Origin: Trichoplusia ni | Lineage: Eukaryota; Arthropoda; Insecta; Lepidoptera; Noctuidae | Assembly: GCF_003590095.1 (NCBI RefSeq) | Contig: NC_039492.1 | Span: 4,216,001 to 4,280,000 of the forward strand | Length of the DNA stretch: 64,000 nucleotides | Reading direction: 5' to 3' | In this document: positions 24,501 to 35,800 of the stretch, piece by piece | Layout of the letters: each line of letters starts with the position of its first letter | Numbering within the stretch: position 1 is the stretch's first letter | The notes under the pieces: model-generated | Told to the model about the DNA's origin: nothing | The model's database searches: none | What the model saw: the letters and a program-made list of their open reading frames with translations, nothing else | Translations under genes and position numbers: made by a program

Positions 24501-27119
24501 AAAAATTGAAGCTATAAAAGTACAATACGATAGTAATATCAAAAGCATAATTAATGAACATAATCAAGGCGTAAAAAGCATACAAAGTTTACATGAAGAA
24601 ACACTGCAGGATATAATTAAACTGCACGAAAATGAAGTCGAAAACCTTAGAACTATGAGCATTGAAGCCTTAAGGAAGGCTGAAAAGTTGGAAAAAGAAA
24701 ACCGAGCTTTAAAAACCAAGGCTCTTGATACAGTCACCGCATGTCTGGATGAGGTTTGTTACATTTTCGTTTTAGTTTACGCTAGATGTGTACTTAACTT
24801 GTATAGTCATCTTCATTATAATTCATTTTGCTATTAAATTTATTGCGAAGGAGCCTATTAAAATGCCGCCACAAGAGCCCAAAAAGCGAAAGAAATGTCG
24901 AGAGGAGACCAAGATGCTGACGAAGACCAGGGTGGAGGCGATCAACGTGAGACCGAAGATGCGATCAAACGGGCCTTGTACTTGCTCCCTAGACGTAAAC
25001 GTATCGGACACTATCCGCAACATATTCGAACAAGTTGACGTAGAGCAGCGAAAGATGGCCGAACACACCTACATGAAGTACATAGCCAACAAGATCGTAA
25101 ACGGAAACGTTGAAGTAAGATTAACTTAAGTTGTAGTTGTCATTCACACAGTTGACATGCACTAAGGAATTTAATCCTTGAGTTGCGGGGTTTCATGAAC
25201 TGATGTAACTGAAATAATCACATGCATATGACACCCAGCCTCGAAACTAGAGTTCGTGAGCCACTCATGCTCATCCTACGTCGGGATCCAACCCACGACA
25301 TGTCGCTCACAGTAGGTTTGGCGCGGTTACCTATGCAAACTACTTTGTAGGCTCTACTTAATATCCATAGTGACTTCTTCGACCATTTTTATTGCGTTTT
25401 TTTGGCTTTCGCCAAGTTATCAAATATAATGTAATCAATATTGTCATGAAATTGCATATGCTACATAAGTTTTTTAAAAAATTTACCCACATAGAGATCA
25501 TAACACTACATCCAAACAACCTTTCTTCTTTTGGATGAAATGAAATCGAATTTTTTTTTTTATTGTTTTCGCGGCAATCTTTAGAATTTGTGTACCACTA
25601 CATTCAGGGACCTATAAAGGTTGATGGTCTTCAGGCATTGGACGCACAAGAGTTGTCTTTCCTTCACCTAAAAGTCTGTCGCACTTGGAAAACGAAACTG
25701 TCGAAAGAGGAGGCGTTTCAGAAGAGAATAGATTCTTTTGAAAGCGAGCTGATGACTAAACAAAGAAATGCTCAACAACACAGTGAGTTTATTCTGTCAC
25801 ATGTTCATTATTTTTTTCATAAAATCACTTAATCCGAAAAACGTCATTACAATTAAAAATTACTGACAAAATTTAAACGTAATATTTTTTTTATACTACA
25901 AAATAGGTGCTGTTACGAAATGAGTTCAATGATGGTCTCTAGTTAAAAATGTACTCGATTAACGCTAATGTGCATCACCACGTTTTCAATACCTATATTT
26001 ATTATTTGTTTAATGCTTAAAACAATAGTAGCGGAACTAGACCGCAAGGTAGCAGAAGAAAGGCGTCGGTTACAAGAGGTGCGGGAAGCGGTATGCAGGA
26101 GTAGTTCACCCGGGTCCAGAGGCTGCAGTCCTGTCGCCGGGCAATACTCCCACCCGCCAGGCCCGACCAACACTGCCGCTGAGAAAGACCTTGCGTATGT
26201 TAGCGTCCCTATTGACAAATTTCTTATACAAAATGTAAGCTTGGTTGTAAGTTTCAACAGGTTGATAGAAGAAAGGAATTATTGCATGCTGATAGAGAAT
26301 TTTCTCAAAATTTACTCCCAAATGAAGAAAGCATTTGATTGGTTCGTTTGAATCTCAAAAGACGAACAAATGTCTGAAAATGCTAGCTGTTTTATATACA
26401 AGTGACTCTGTTTTGAATTCTTAAGATATTTGGGGTACTTTAGATTGTGTACCCAATGATTGCATTATTTTCTTTGTAAACCAGGTGTGGCTGCACCATC
26501 CAGGGCTTCAATATGGAAGCGAGCAGCCGACAGTCTGCTGGGGACCTAGCCCCAAAGCAGAACAACCTCGAGCCGCGCACCCCGCGCCTGCGCAAAGAAA
26601 ACATCCGGGTTTGGACACTGCTCAATATATTTCCTAAATATACTAGAAAAAGTCGCTAAACTTACTTGCGGGTGATTCGGGCTTCCCTTGAATACCCCGT
26701 TCTTCTTTCTTTGCGTAATTACATAATTAGTGTCCACTATTTTAAAGTAATACGTATCTAGAAAAAATATAGTACCTTCTTTGGGAAAACTAATGTGTTT
26801 ATTTTTAGAGTTTATTTGTTTGTTTAGCCCTAAGTGGATAAAAAAATTGTTCCTAATATTTAAACATGGCACCACCTGGTTCTTATACTATTGTCTTTTT
26901 CTCCCTAAAATGTCGTATCTATTTTCCCCACATAACTATTTATAGTTGTCAGTGTGCTTCAACAAAGCAAGGAAAAAAATGTATTGTATTAAATTCCAGG
27001 CGGACCTGGCAAGGCTGGACGTCGAAGAACGGCGGGAAAGGAAATCCTACAACGATGAGCCCCCAACCAGGTTACGCAGGTCGGGAGACCGACAACTGCC
27101 TCGCGCCAATAAAAAGTGA
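12553..27119 (+). CDS. Giant coiled-coil protein, ~2,599 aa, 22 exons
   Basis: I cannot name it; a centrosomal, golgin-like or other scaffold role is a guess from architecture. Exons: 12553-12900, 15295-15336, 16067-16102, 16345-16368, 16470-16493, 16666-16680, 16816-16836, 16930-17404, 17779-17864, 17936-18055, 18124-18999, 19116-19311, 19492-21005, 21082-21210, 21432-21488, 21621-21819, 21965-24753, 24851-25114, 25608-25782, 26029-26194, 26485-26608 and 27000-27119. All phases close, totalling 7,800 nt. The N-terminus has RNEGKLKAYASCTDARAWSH, shared with the minus-strand neighbour. Six microexons (15-42 nt) precede an arginine-rich tetrapeptide array. Exons 11-17 form long coiled coils (for example ENRDLFERVRLLERS) split by a disordered Ser/Lys/Asp-rich stretch in exon 17. 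The C-terminus is basic (RRSGDRQLPRANKK). An AATAAA lies at 27491. Acceptors of exons 18-20 are weak, and exon 20 could start three bases later. Confidence 0.8.
13028..13160 (+). repeat. Dispersed repeat with GGGTTCCGT/ACGGAACCC hairpin and (GTCT)n
   Basis: AGGGTTCCGTAACTAAG is followed by a hairpin partner AACGGAACCC, a CTGTCTGTCTGTCTGTC microsatellite and ATCTCATGAACCGTGATATC. I recognise this as a common moth dispersed repeat of unsettled class. It sits in intron 1 of the giant coiled-coil gene. Confidence 0.5.
13316..13735 (-). mobile_element. SINE with a 5S rRNA-like head (SINE3-like)
   Basis: On the minus strand it starts GAGGAGCTCGTGGCTAAGC. It then carries GGTTAAGCTATGCTTGACGC followed by GGTTGGTCCGTAGATGGGTGACC, which follows the internal promoter region of eukaryotic 5S rRNA (TTAAGC, then GGTTAGTAC, then GATGGG and GACC). 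It ends with an ATG/GAT triplet tail. A 13-bp direct repeat, TATGTATCAATAG, flanks it at 13303-13315 and 13736-13748. A second copy lies at 57060-57383. It lies in intron 1 of the coiled-coil gene. Confidence 0.7.
13736..15227 (+). mobile_element. 5'-truncated non-LTR retrotransposon with intact RT frame
   Basis: An open frame from about 13741 to 15034 encodes a reverse-transcriptase domain without its own upstream start or endonuclease. It contains GFRRETSINLAIYDF, CDMTAAFDHVDH, GVPQGSVLGPLLFLLYINDL and the catalytic box LFADD, then FLGLQIDKKLNWKNHI. FADD is a variant of the usual YADD. The order and C-terminal region (ILTLPSMYILEVCLFI) suggest the jockey superfamily; the exact clade is uncertain. 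The 3' UTR ends with AATAAAG and TTTGTATTTG repeats. The surviving frame has no stop, so insertion was fairly recent. It sits in the sense orientation in intron 1 of the coiled-coil gene. Confidence 0.85.
16941..17340 (+). repeat. Coding minisatellite: 12-bp units giving a [M/T][D/E]xR tetrapeptide array
   Basis: Units such as CGCACGGATCCA and CGCATGGACACA repeat with a 12-base period through most of exon 8 of the giant coiled-coil gene. Translation gives alternating RTDP, RMDT, RMEP and RLST units, about 30 in all, starting RMDQRMEQRTTPRMTPRTDP. The array is charge-patterned (Arg every fourth residue, acidic residue usually two before it). The DNA also reads open on the minus strand, but that is a by-product of the period. 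Confidence 0.9.
25148..25332 (-). mobile_element. tRNA-derived SINE
   Basis: On the minus strand, GTCGTGGGTTGGATCCCGAC resembles a B box. It is followed by AGGATGAGCATGAGTGGCTC and the body AGTTTCGAGGCTGGGTGTCA, then TGCATGTGA, a moth SINE body. It lies in intron 18 of the giant coiled-coil gene; the A-box part is weak. Confidence 0.5.
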
Positions 27120-27132
27120 AACACATAAAAAT

Positions 27133-27183
27133 AGAATTCGACATTCTGCACACAACCTGTGACAGTACAGAATGCCGAATTCT
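27133..27183 (+). ncRNA. Strong stem-loop in the 3' UTR of the giant coiled-coil gene
   Basis: AGAATTCGACATTCTG (27133-27148) pairs with CAGAATGCCGAATTCT (27168-27183), 15 of 16 Watson-Crick plus one A-C mismatch, around a 19-nt loop. It begins 13 bases after the stop codon. It could be a regulatory RNA hairpin or a tiny palindromic insertion; the stem is short for a pre-miRNA. Confidence 0.5.
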
Positions 27184-27490
27184 CAACAAACACAAGGACT
27201 TGACGAAAGACCGGAATAGCTTTATCCTTCGGAAGGATCCGTCACATTTTGTAAGGACACTGCACTGGAAAAACTAAAATGCTATCGAAACGACATGATG
27301 ATAAATCCTCATCTCGAATGTTCTTTTGAACTAGAAAACATTTGTATTTACATACACGGCGTCGGTGTGCTGCTGTGAATGTTTTGTAACAAAATTTGTG
27401 AAGGGTTATTTATTTTTATATGTTTTTTATTTATATAATTTATTACATATTTATTCAACTTACGCGGGGGATACGGTACAAATTTTTAGT

Positions 27491-27522
27491 AATAAAATAT
27501 AAAATGATATAAGTATTTTATT
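27491..27522. terminator. Back-to-back poly(A) signals of convergent genes
   Basis: AATAAA on the plus strand at 27491-27496 suits the giant coiled-coil gene (stop at 27119). TTTATT at 27517-27522 is AATAAA on the minus strand, suiting the integrin gene (stop at 27753). Cleavage 10-30 bases past each would make the transcripts overlap by a few bases. Confidence 0.5.
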
Positions 27523-27752
27523 TCTTCTTAAAGTACGACAAACGTACGTAACACTTGTGGAGACACTGAAAATGCCAATTAGGATCTTCCAAGATGATCT
27601 ATCATAAAACTAGTGTAATCTCAGGTCAATGCTTAAATCAAAAGGCATCATTAATTTTATATAATAAATAGAATTCAACTAGGTTACACTTAAAGCAGTT
27701 TTCCTTAAACATTATTTTGTTGAACTGTAAATAAAATAGGTTTTTCCTTGTA

Positions 27753-30700
27753 TCAACGGTAAGTTGGATCAAATGTTGGATTATTGAAGTTGGCTGTTGG
27801 TGGTTCGTAAAGGATGTTCGGCGATACATCGAATCCGTCGGCTTCGGCGGCAGCTCGAAACTTCTCGTATTCTCTCTTATCGTGTAGGTCGGCTAGGATC
27901 TTCCAGATGATGACGGTTAATATTCCGATTAGCAACACTACGCCTATTGCTGATCCCGCAGCAACTGTAACATACGACGAAAATCTTAAAGTAAGTTCGC
28001 AGTTAGACGTTATTATTTTGGAACTACTTTGTTGTTGTTTAAAATGTATAGTAAAAGGTTTTATTTTTATACTGAAGTAAACCGGAGGCAAGGCACCAGG
28101 TTTCGCCAGAATTAATTTTATTAACCAAAGTTATGGATGTTGAACCTAGGGAAGAAAAAACGAATGTCTGCAAAGATTAAGAAAGCGCAGAGCGAGCGCA
28201 GTGAAATATAATGTTGATGTTGTAATCAAGAGACTTCTTAGTTTCGTTTGATGAGAAATATTTTGATAGGGAAATAGGCTTTGAGTATAGTCGGTATTTT
28301 TTTTTTGTGCTTTGGTGTTTTTCTCGTTATAAATATTGGCTCATAACATCTTATTGGAAAGTTGAAATTTTCAGACAAACTCAAACGGTTGCTTAAAGTT
28401 CTAAATAAATTACTTAACAAAAAGTACTTACTCCATAAATTAGCCTCAGGGGGCGTCTGAAGTTCCTTCTGGATCACAAGATTCAATTGATGATCCTCAT
28501 AATGGTACTTAAACACCAAGTAGGTTCCATTTGAAATTTCCTTTTTGCACCACTTGGCCATGTACCATTTAGCATAATTAATTTCAGTTTTATTGACCAA
28601 GAACACATTGATGTTTCCATCATTTTCATGAACACAAAGCGTTTTGTTATCCATGTGCTCGTGATAACAGTAAGCGTGTTCTTCTAACTGTTTGCAGCGT
28701 TTTTCAGCACAGTCCTCGCAGAAGTCGCAGAACACACCGGAGTATGTTTCATTTTTGCCACTTATTTGATTACAAATGCATTTTCCACAGTGACATGCTC
28801 CATTCCCGGAACAAATCTAAAAGAAGGAGAGAGAAATCTTAGAAAATTATTGTTCAACATTTATCAATATTCAAAGTTCAAACTCAGTTTTATTTGAAAT
28901 GAATCAATACCTCTGTTCAATTGTTTTTTGTGTAATTTCCTCTTCTAAAATTAAATATTATACTGAATACAAATAACAAATGACAGGTAAATGTAACATC
29001 GAATTTACATCAGCATGTATTTACATACATACGGAAAAAACATGTTTGTGTGGCAAGACAATTATTTTTGTCAGTTTTATCTCAGTTGGGACTTCACTAA
29101 TAAAAAAATGTAACGGATTGTATATCCTTAAATCAAATCAAATACCTCTTTAGAATAAGGAGCCATGCAGTGTTTTTTTTCTAGTGGACAGCTGCAGTCG
29201 CTGCCAGTCCACTGACTGATGCAATTGCACTGACCGCGGTAGCACTTGCCCTTATTGAAACAAAGGAGCTGATTTGGTTTGGGGCACGAGTTATCATCAA
29301 ATTCACAGAAGTCACCGGAAAACCCACTTGTACAATTTCCACATTTGCCACACCTGAAATAAATATTAATTATGCGGTCGAATTCAGCAACCTCCTTTTT
29401 TAGAAGTCTGTTCAAATACAATGCGAAAGTTTTACAAATCCGTCGACGACGATTAAGATAATAGCTTAGAGACAATTTTAAAGAAAACTGAGCAGAGCGT
29501 AGACGTGTTTTGCACCCCTTCCCACTCCATCATCTAACCTGTTCATTCCTTACAAGAACAAGCTTTATTTTTTTTTCTATTTATATGGGTTTTAAGACGT
29601 TCAATTGCTTCCCTGGAATACACCGAGCTTTTAATTCCTGGGTGGTTTTCATTAGTTATCATTGTCGGCTTGAGTAACAGGGTGGCCCCATTTAAAGTGA
29701 CTAGTTTTTTTTTACCATTTACAAGAGACTCACCTGCATGCTCCTCTTCCACTGCACAGTTTCACGTCGTTCTTGTCTAACTTACATTTATCTAAATCTT
29801 TTTGATCCGTTGATGAGCCAGTACATTGGCAGTCGTCACCGTAGCTAAAACAAAAGTTTAACTTAATAATATATTTTCACGTATAGAATTGTCATTAAAA
29901 TCTTTGCTGATTGTTGTTTTATTCAAATGATTAATGTTTTTGTCTTCTTGAAAAAAAAAGCTCCTGTAAAAAACTCAGAATTTATCACAAACTCTTACTG
30001 TTAAATAGTTATCATTATCATCGTTATTACCTTCCCGGTCGACATTTACAAATTCCACATTGATATTCACCGCTGTTATGGCACTTAGGACTTAGGCCCG
30101 AATTAACCTTCTCACATGGACATTCACAATCTATGTCCAATTCAATGGTTACTCTCTCGCCAAGGCCAACAGTTGCTACATAAACAGTATGTTTATATAC
30201 TTTGTTTGGTGGGCATGATTTGACAGTTAGAGTAGCTGGTATCGTCACTTGCGGCTCAGTTTTACTACTCCCGCAGTTTCGGGTTGGTCTCGATATGCAA
30301 TCTTGGTCCACATCTATTTGAATAAATGGCGGTACTTTATAATCTATTTGAACAGTTGTTGTTGCTTCCTAAAACATTAAATTAGTTATGTCTATTACAG
30401 CAACTTCTAAATATATTTCTATGCTACATAAGTTTATGAATTCTCTTACATCGTAAGCTTGTTTTATTATACTTATAACGTGAAATTTTTCTTTCAGCAG
30501 TGCAAAACGTGATCCCAATATCTGTGATGACAACGCCGTATATTCCTTTAACACATTATTTGTGGCTGCAAATATGATTCTAAAGTTCCTCTCTTTTGCT
30601 ACTTTATTAATTTGGCTAACAGACGGGTAGTCCAGCTGTAACTCCATGGTATACTTGTTGTTGTCGAGGTGGCATTTCATATCATTTGGTTTGAGGGCGC

Positions 30701-31872
30701 CAACCATTTTGCCGTCACCAGCACTGTGGTATGTTGAATCAGTACATAACACTATTATCTTTCTGGCGTCTGATCTCCATCCGATTTCCTCATTACATGT
30801 CATTGCTTGCATAAGAGCGTCTAATCCAGCTTCTGGATCGTCGTAGTTTGATCCAAATGTAACATCAGCGACAACTTTTTCAAATAATTGTGTATTATTC
30901 GTAAGCGAAACGAGATTTTGAAAAGCATGACTGCTTTCGTTTCTGAAACAGGAAGCAAATCAAAACATTTGGACGAAATTACTAAGTAAAGGTTAACCGA
31001 GTGGTTGAGGTCATTACGCCAAATCGGCTTGTACTCGGCTTAGAAAAAGCGTTTATGTGGTTTACGAACGCTTGTCCTGAATCTGGGTGTCTTTCTAGGT
31101 TGTCTTTCAATGTTCGTGAAAACTCCGTGACACAAGAATTAATGCGGGAGTTGTTCTTTTTTATATTAAATAAAAAACCTTCGTGTAGTTAATAGTTTAA
31201 GATTGTCACTTAAAAAAAAGTATCAAGAATGCTTACCGATTACGATTATGATCATAAAATGGGAAAGCAGCTTTTTCTATGAAGCTTCCAACACCAATCC
31301 TGACATTGTTTGTATAATTTGATAAGTATCGATGTAACTTTTTCGCTTGGTCTTTTAAATCTTTCACTTTGCTTTTCATCGTGAAAGAAATATCCATCAG
31401 ATAGTAAACATCTAAAGGAAAGTCTACAGCTGGTAAATATGACATGTTGAAGGGTAGAGGGACTCCAGGCCTCGCCTTCATTTTTATATATTGAGGTCTG
31501 AACTGAACGTTCATCCCATTAATCTTTTTCTCGAAGCCATAGTCTTGAGTTACATTTATGAAATGCTCTGGGTTATACATGGAATTTTCCTTGCACCATG
31601 TTTGTGAACCGTTTAATGATTTCAAAGAGCGACATCTACGATCTATGATTTTATCCTGAAACAAAATATGAGATGGCAAATATTAATACAAACAGTAACT
31701 ACTTGAAAGCAAATAATATCAAGAATTTTATGGTATACTTTACCTCACTACACCACACGCAAGTATCGTAAGGATAGCTGATACACTCTCCACAAGTACC
31801 AAAATTACAATTATCGACTTCACTGTTAACATAATTAAGATAAAATAAAAGCAATAAAACGAATATTTTCAT
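27753..31872 (-). CDS. Integrin beta chain, divergent (paralogue 1)
   Basis: Single-pass adhesion receptor subunit that pairs with an alpha chain. Exons: 31872-31744, 31655-31237, 30942-30450, 30368-30031, 29844-29734, 29353-29146, 28816-28432 and 27964-27753; all phases close, 764 aa. Signal peptide MKIFVLLLLFYLNYVNS, then a PSI domain (CNFGTCGECISYPYDTCVWC). The beta I-like domain has MIDAS DISFT, NYDDPEAGLDALMQA and CTDSTYH. Cysteine-rich I-EGF repeats follow (CSGRGAC, CNCISQWTGSDCSC), then the tail domain, a membrane helix (AIGVVLLIGILTVIIWKIL) and a cytoplasmic tail with HDKREYEKF and NNPTF. Compared with canonical beta chains, the specificity loop with its disulphide is missing, the acidic pair after the MIDAS is SK, and the first NPxY is NILY. 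It faces away from the paralogue at 32834. Confidence 0.93.
30990..31180 (+). mobile_element. tRNA-derived SINE
   Basis: GGTTAACCGAGTGGTTGAGG looks like a tRNA head. The body has ACGAACGCTTGTCCTGAATC and TGGGTGTCTTTCTAGGTTGT, then GTGACACAAGAATTAATGCG. The same body occurs at 42015-42215. It lies in intron 2 of integrin paralogue 1, antisense to the gene. Confidence 0.6.
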
Positions 31873-32833
31873 TTTGAAAGAACGTTTGACATTGGCACCG
31901 AGACCTACAGTTGCTTGGTAGAACTTTTAAACAATAATCCGTCAACATGGGCTGTATCTGCTACAGTTATTAAACAGGGAAATACATATTTAATTATTTC
32001 TACAAACCACAGACGAGGAAACTCGTACATCTAAAGCTGTGTATACAACACTGGTGATACTTTACTGTTCTTATGTAAATAGATGCACGTACAGAAACAG
32101 GCAATACACAGACCATAATACTTGAATGTGTACAAGAACATCAAAAGAAATTTCCGCTGACTTACTCTATCCCCGAATCGAACGTTTAAAGGGACAATAT
32201 CGACGTATTTAAAATGATTTAGTTTTGATGACGTGAACATTGATCTTATGTTTCGCTTTTCCATGTTTTTTCTTAAAACCATGTTGCCACTTTGCCATTG
32301 ACGTGATGACTATGCCCATTGTTGGCTTCAGTTGTATGAAAGGCAATCGTTAGATGAATAATGTTGTGGCTCCTGCCCAACTGATTCCCTACCTGTTTTC
32401 TCAGTCTTTCCTTTAGCTACAATTCCAATATTACACTGTCCATTATTAACGACTGTCTATTTCATACCATAGGAAAACACTAGTACACATTACAGAAGAA
32501 AAACTTTGTGTCGCAGATTCACACAGCCACAAGCGATAGAACAGTTTTGAAATAAATTGTTTTTTTAAACGACTTCCGCACTAAAGAATTATACCTGTAT
32601 CGCAGGGGTTTCGCAAATATTCACATGCACAAAGACATTCAGACTCAAGACAAGCATTTGTTGATAACACGGACAAGGGACAACCACTCTACTTTGCTCG
32701 AACAGTCATTTTAACAAATTAAATTATGTATAACATTATCACTCTTGTGTATTTAGCCTTACAACTTTGACATCATCGTAACTCATTTTTAGTCCAGGAT
32801 TTATTTTTAGTCTCGTCACTCAGTTGTGAAATC
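31873..32833. promoter_or_regulatory. Shared upstream region of two divergent integrin beta genes
   Basis: 961 bp lie between start codons at 31872 (minus) and 32834 (plus). It must contain both promoters and 5' UTRs. I see no coding exon and no clear core element. A bidirectional promoter is inferred from the arrangement. Confidence 0.45.
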
Positions 32834-35800
32834 ATGTTTGCCAGATCGATATTGTTATGTGTTGTTATAAGTTTGCAGACCTGTTTCATATTAAGCTTTA
32901 ATTCTTGTCAATCGAAAACGTGTCAAGGATGCATCCAGGATCCTAGTGTGTGCGTTTGGTGCGCAGCGGTAATTAAAATTTTGTTATAAAAATTGTTAAG
33001 GAAAGTACTTAATAACATAAAATATGAAGTGGTTAGATCAATCAACACAATTAATAACAAAATTTTGTATTCTATCCTAAGAGATATCATAATTGTGAAG
33101 TTGTTTTTTTTTTTGTTACGTTTGCAAACAATTAGTAAGAGTAAGGTTTTATTATATTAGAATGCAACGTTATAAAGAAGTAAAAAATTGAAATTGCTGT
33201 TATTATTTCCTGAAGATGATCTAATTTTAAAAATATTCGTGGTTTTGTATAGCAACTCAAACATAACTTGCACAAAAGGGTTGCAGCCCAAAACGTATGT
33301 GAAAATGTTGCTTAACTGAAAAATATCTTATCCTAACGAATAATAATAATATTTTTTTTAATTTTAGAATGAGTATAATGGGACTCGATGCATATCACGG
33401 AATAATGTCAGCAAAAATTGGTGTCCAACAGGTTTGGAAGACCCAGGACATGTTGTTGAGGCACCAGAAAATCAAGAATTTAACTCCAGTTCAGATCACG
33501 TAATTCAAATCAAACCTCAAAAATACAAGTTAAAAGTTCGGGCGGGAAAAATCCAAAATATCACTTTTTCTTTCCAACCTGCCCAAGATTATCCGGTCGA
33601 TCTATATTTTCTGTTCGATGCATCAAAAACCATGTCTTCGGTACAAACTGCAATTGCAACACAGAGTGAAAAAATATATTTCGCAATGAAAAATATGACT
33701 AGTAATGTGCATTTGGGATTGGGGACGTTTATTGATAAGAGAGTTCTACCGATGGTGCAGTAAGTAGAGCTTCATTTCTTATTTAGCCTGTTGGAAATAT
33801 TAAATACGTATATTTATAACGTGGATTCGTTCTTACCGAACTGGTCACTGGCGGCTCATGAAAGAGACAAGAAGTTGGGATGCCTTTGCCCAGCGGGAGA
33901 TTGCAGGCTATTAGTTGGATAAAATAATAATCATAGGGTCCATCTAGGAAGTGGCGAAACACTACCAGCCACTTTGTTATTTTAATTGCTTTCCTTTAAA
34001 GTTGTCCCGTGGAAGTATAAATAATATTAATACTTTATTACGTGTAAATCCACTTTTGAGCTCGCTTTTTTTATTGAAATAACATACCTATTCTAATTAT
34101 AAATTTTGTTAAAGTCATAACAAAAGCTTTCCGTTATTATAGATACAGATCATTCAATACATCGTACTCATTTCGACATCACCTAAAACTAAGCGATGAC
34201 TTCAAGTCATTTCGAGAATTGGTATCCCACTTGCCCCTCGGGCAGAACAGAGATATTCAGGAAGGTGGGTTCGATGCTCTGGCACAGGTGATGGCCTGCA
34301 AGGACATTATCGGATGGAGAAACGAGTCCAGAAAAATAATATTATTCCTAACTGACGGACCATACCATGCCGCTGGAGATGGCAAATCTGCCGGACTCTT
34401 TCAACCATACGACGGTCGATGCTATACCGAAAACAATTCTTACACAAAGGAACAAGTCATGGACTACCCTTCAGTAGGCATCATAGACCAACTCGTAAGA
34501 GAACGTGATATTATCGTAATGTTCTTTATTGAAAAGGAATTTGAGCTCCTCTATTCCGAATTAAGCAAAGTAATAAGTGGATCAAAACTTTCTATCTACA
34601 ACAAAAACAAGGTGGATTCGATGGAGAATTCTCCGATTGTAGAAAAATTAAAAAATATTTATGAGGTAAGTTCTTAAGTGGCTATAATTTAAAAAGGTTC
34701 CAGTCGTTTGGTAAAAGTATTGTACTATCTTAATTTTCACTTTTGTTCGTTACAGAAAGTTTCAACGAAAATCAAACTGAAGGTTAACGTTAGGTCTGGG
34801 CAGAAGAAAAATATTGAAATATTGTTTAATCCAGACTGCACCCAAGATACAGCAGGAGCCGAATGTGACGTGGAAATGGGGAAAGAGCTGCAGATAAATG
34901 GAACTGTGAAGGTCACAGAATACATAAACAACAATGTTCTTATAGATGTTGCTGTCGAAGGTATTAGCGAGAAATTAACGCTGGATATTGACGTTATTAA
35001 CAGCTGTGGATGTGAAGCTCATGTTGAGGAAAAGTCTGATTTCTGTCACGGAGAGAGACGGTTCTGTGGGGAGTGTAGCTGCAGCAGCAGAAGGTACTGT
35101 GTGTGTTCCAATCTTCAAAGCGCCTCTTCTAAAGAAACCAACGCCTTTGACTGAGTGGTATTTCAACAATTGTCCCTTTACCTGTTTATTTCGTTAGCCT
35201 TGAAAGGAGCACCAATTTATGACAATGACAGGAATAATAAATGACAATACAAGTATAAGTGGCTAAACAAAACAAAATTTAATAAATTAATCTAGTGGTA
35301 TAGAAAAGTAACTTGGCCATAAAGACAGATTCGAAAGCCAACATTTATTTGCTTAACCCTTACCGGTTACTGTTGGGCTCCCCTTTCCACACGTAGGCTC
35401 CAATTCGGCCCATTGTGCGTCTGCTTAACCCTTATGGTAAACCTCGATTATTGGTTATAGGTACGGTAAGAATTGCATTTGCGTGAAAAGCGAAGCAAAC
35501 AGCTTTAATGACACTTCAACTTGCACTGCTAAGGGTGATAAAAATATCTGTAGCGGACGTGGATCATGTACCTGTGGTACTTGCTCTTGTGCAGAAAGGT
35601 AAGTTTTAAACAATATCAAAATTAGCCTTTTAAAATTTAGAATAAAATTGATAAAAAAAAATATATGAATACTAGACAACTGATAAACATACTTTTACAA
35701 CTCTAATGTACGTAATATACATAAATTTGATCCAGACTTGAAAAAGCTCAACACACCAACATTTGTCCTGGGTGGGAACCCACGACCTCCGGTTTAGCAG

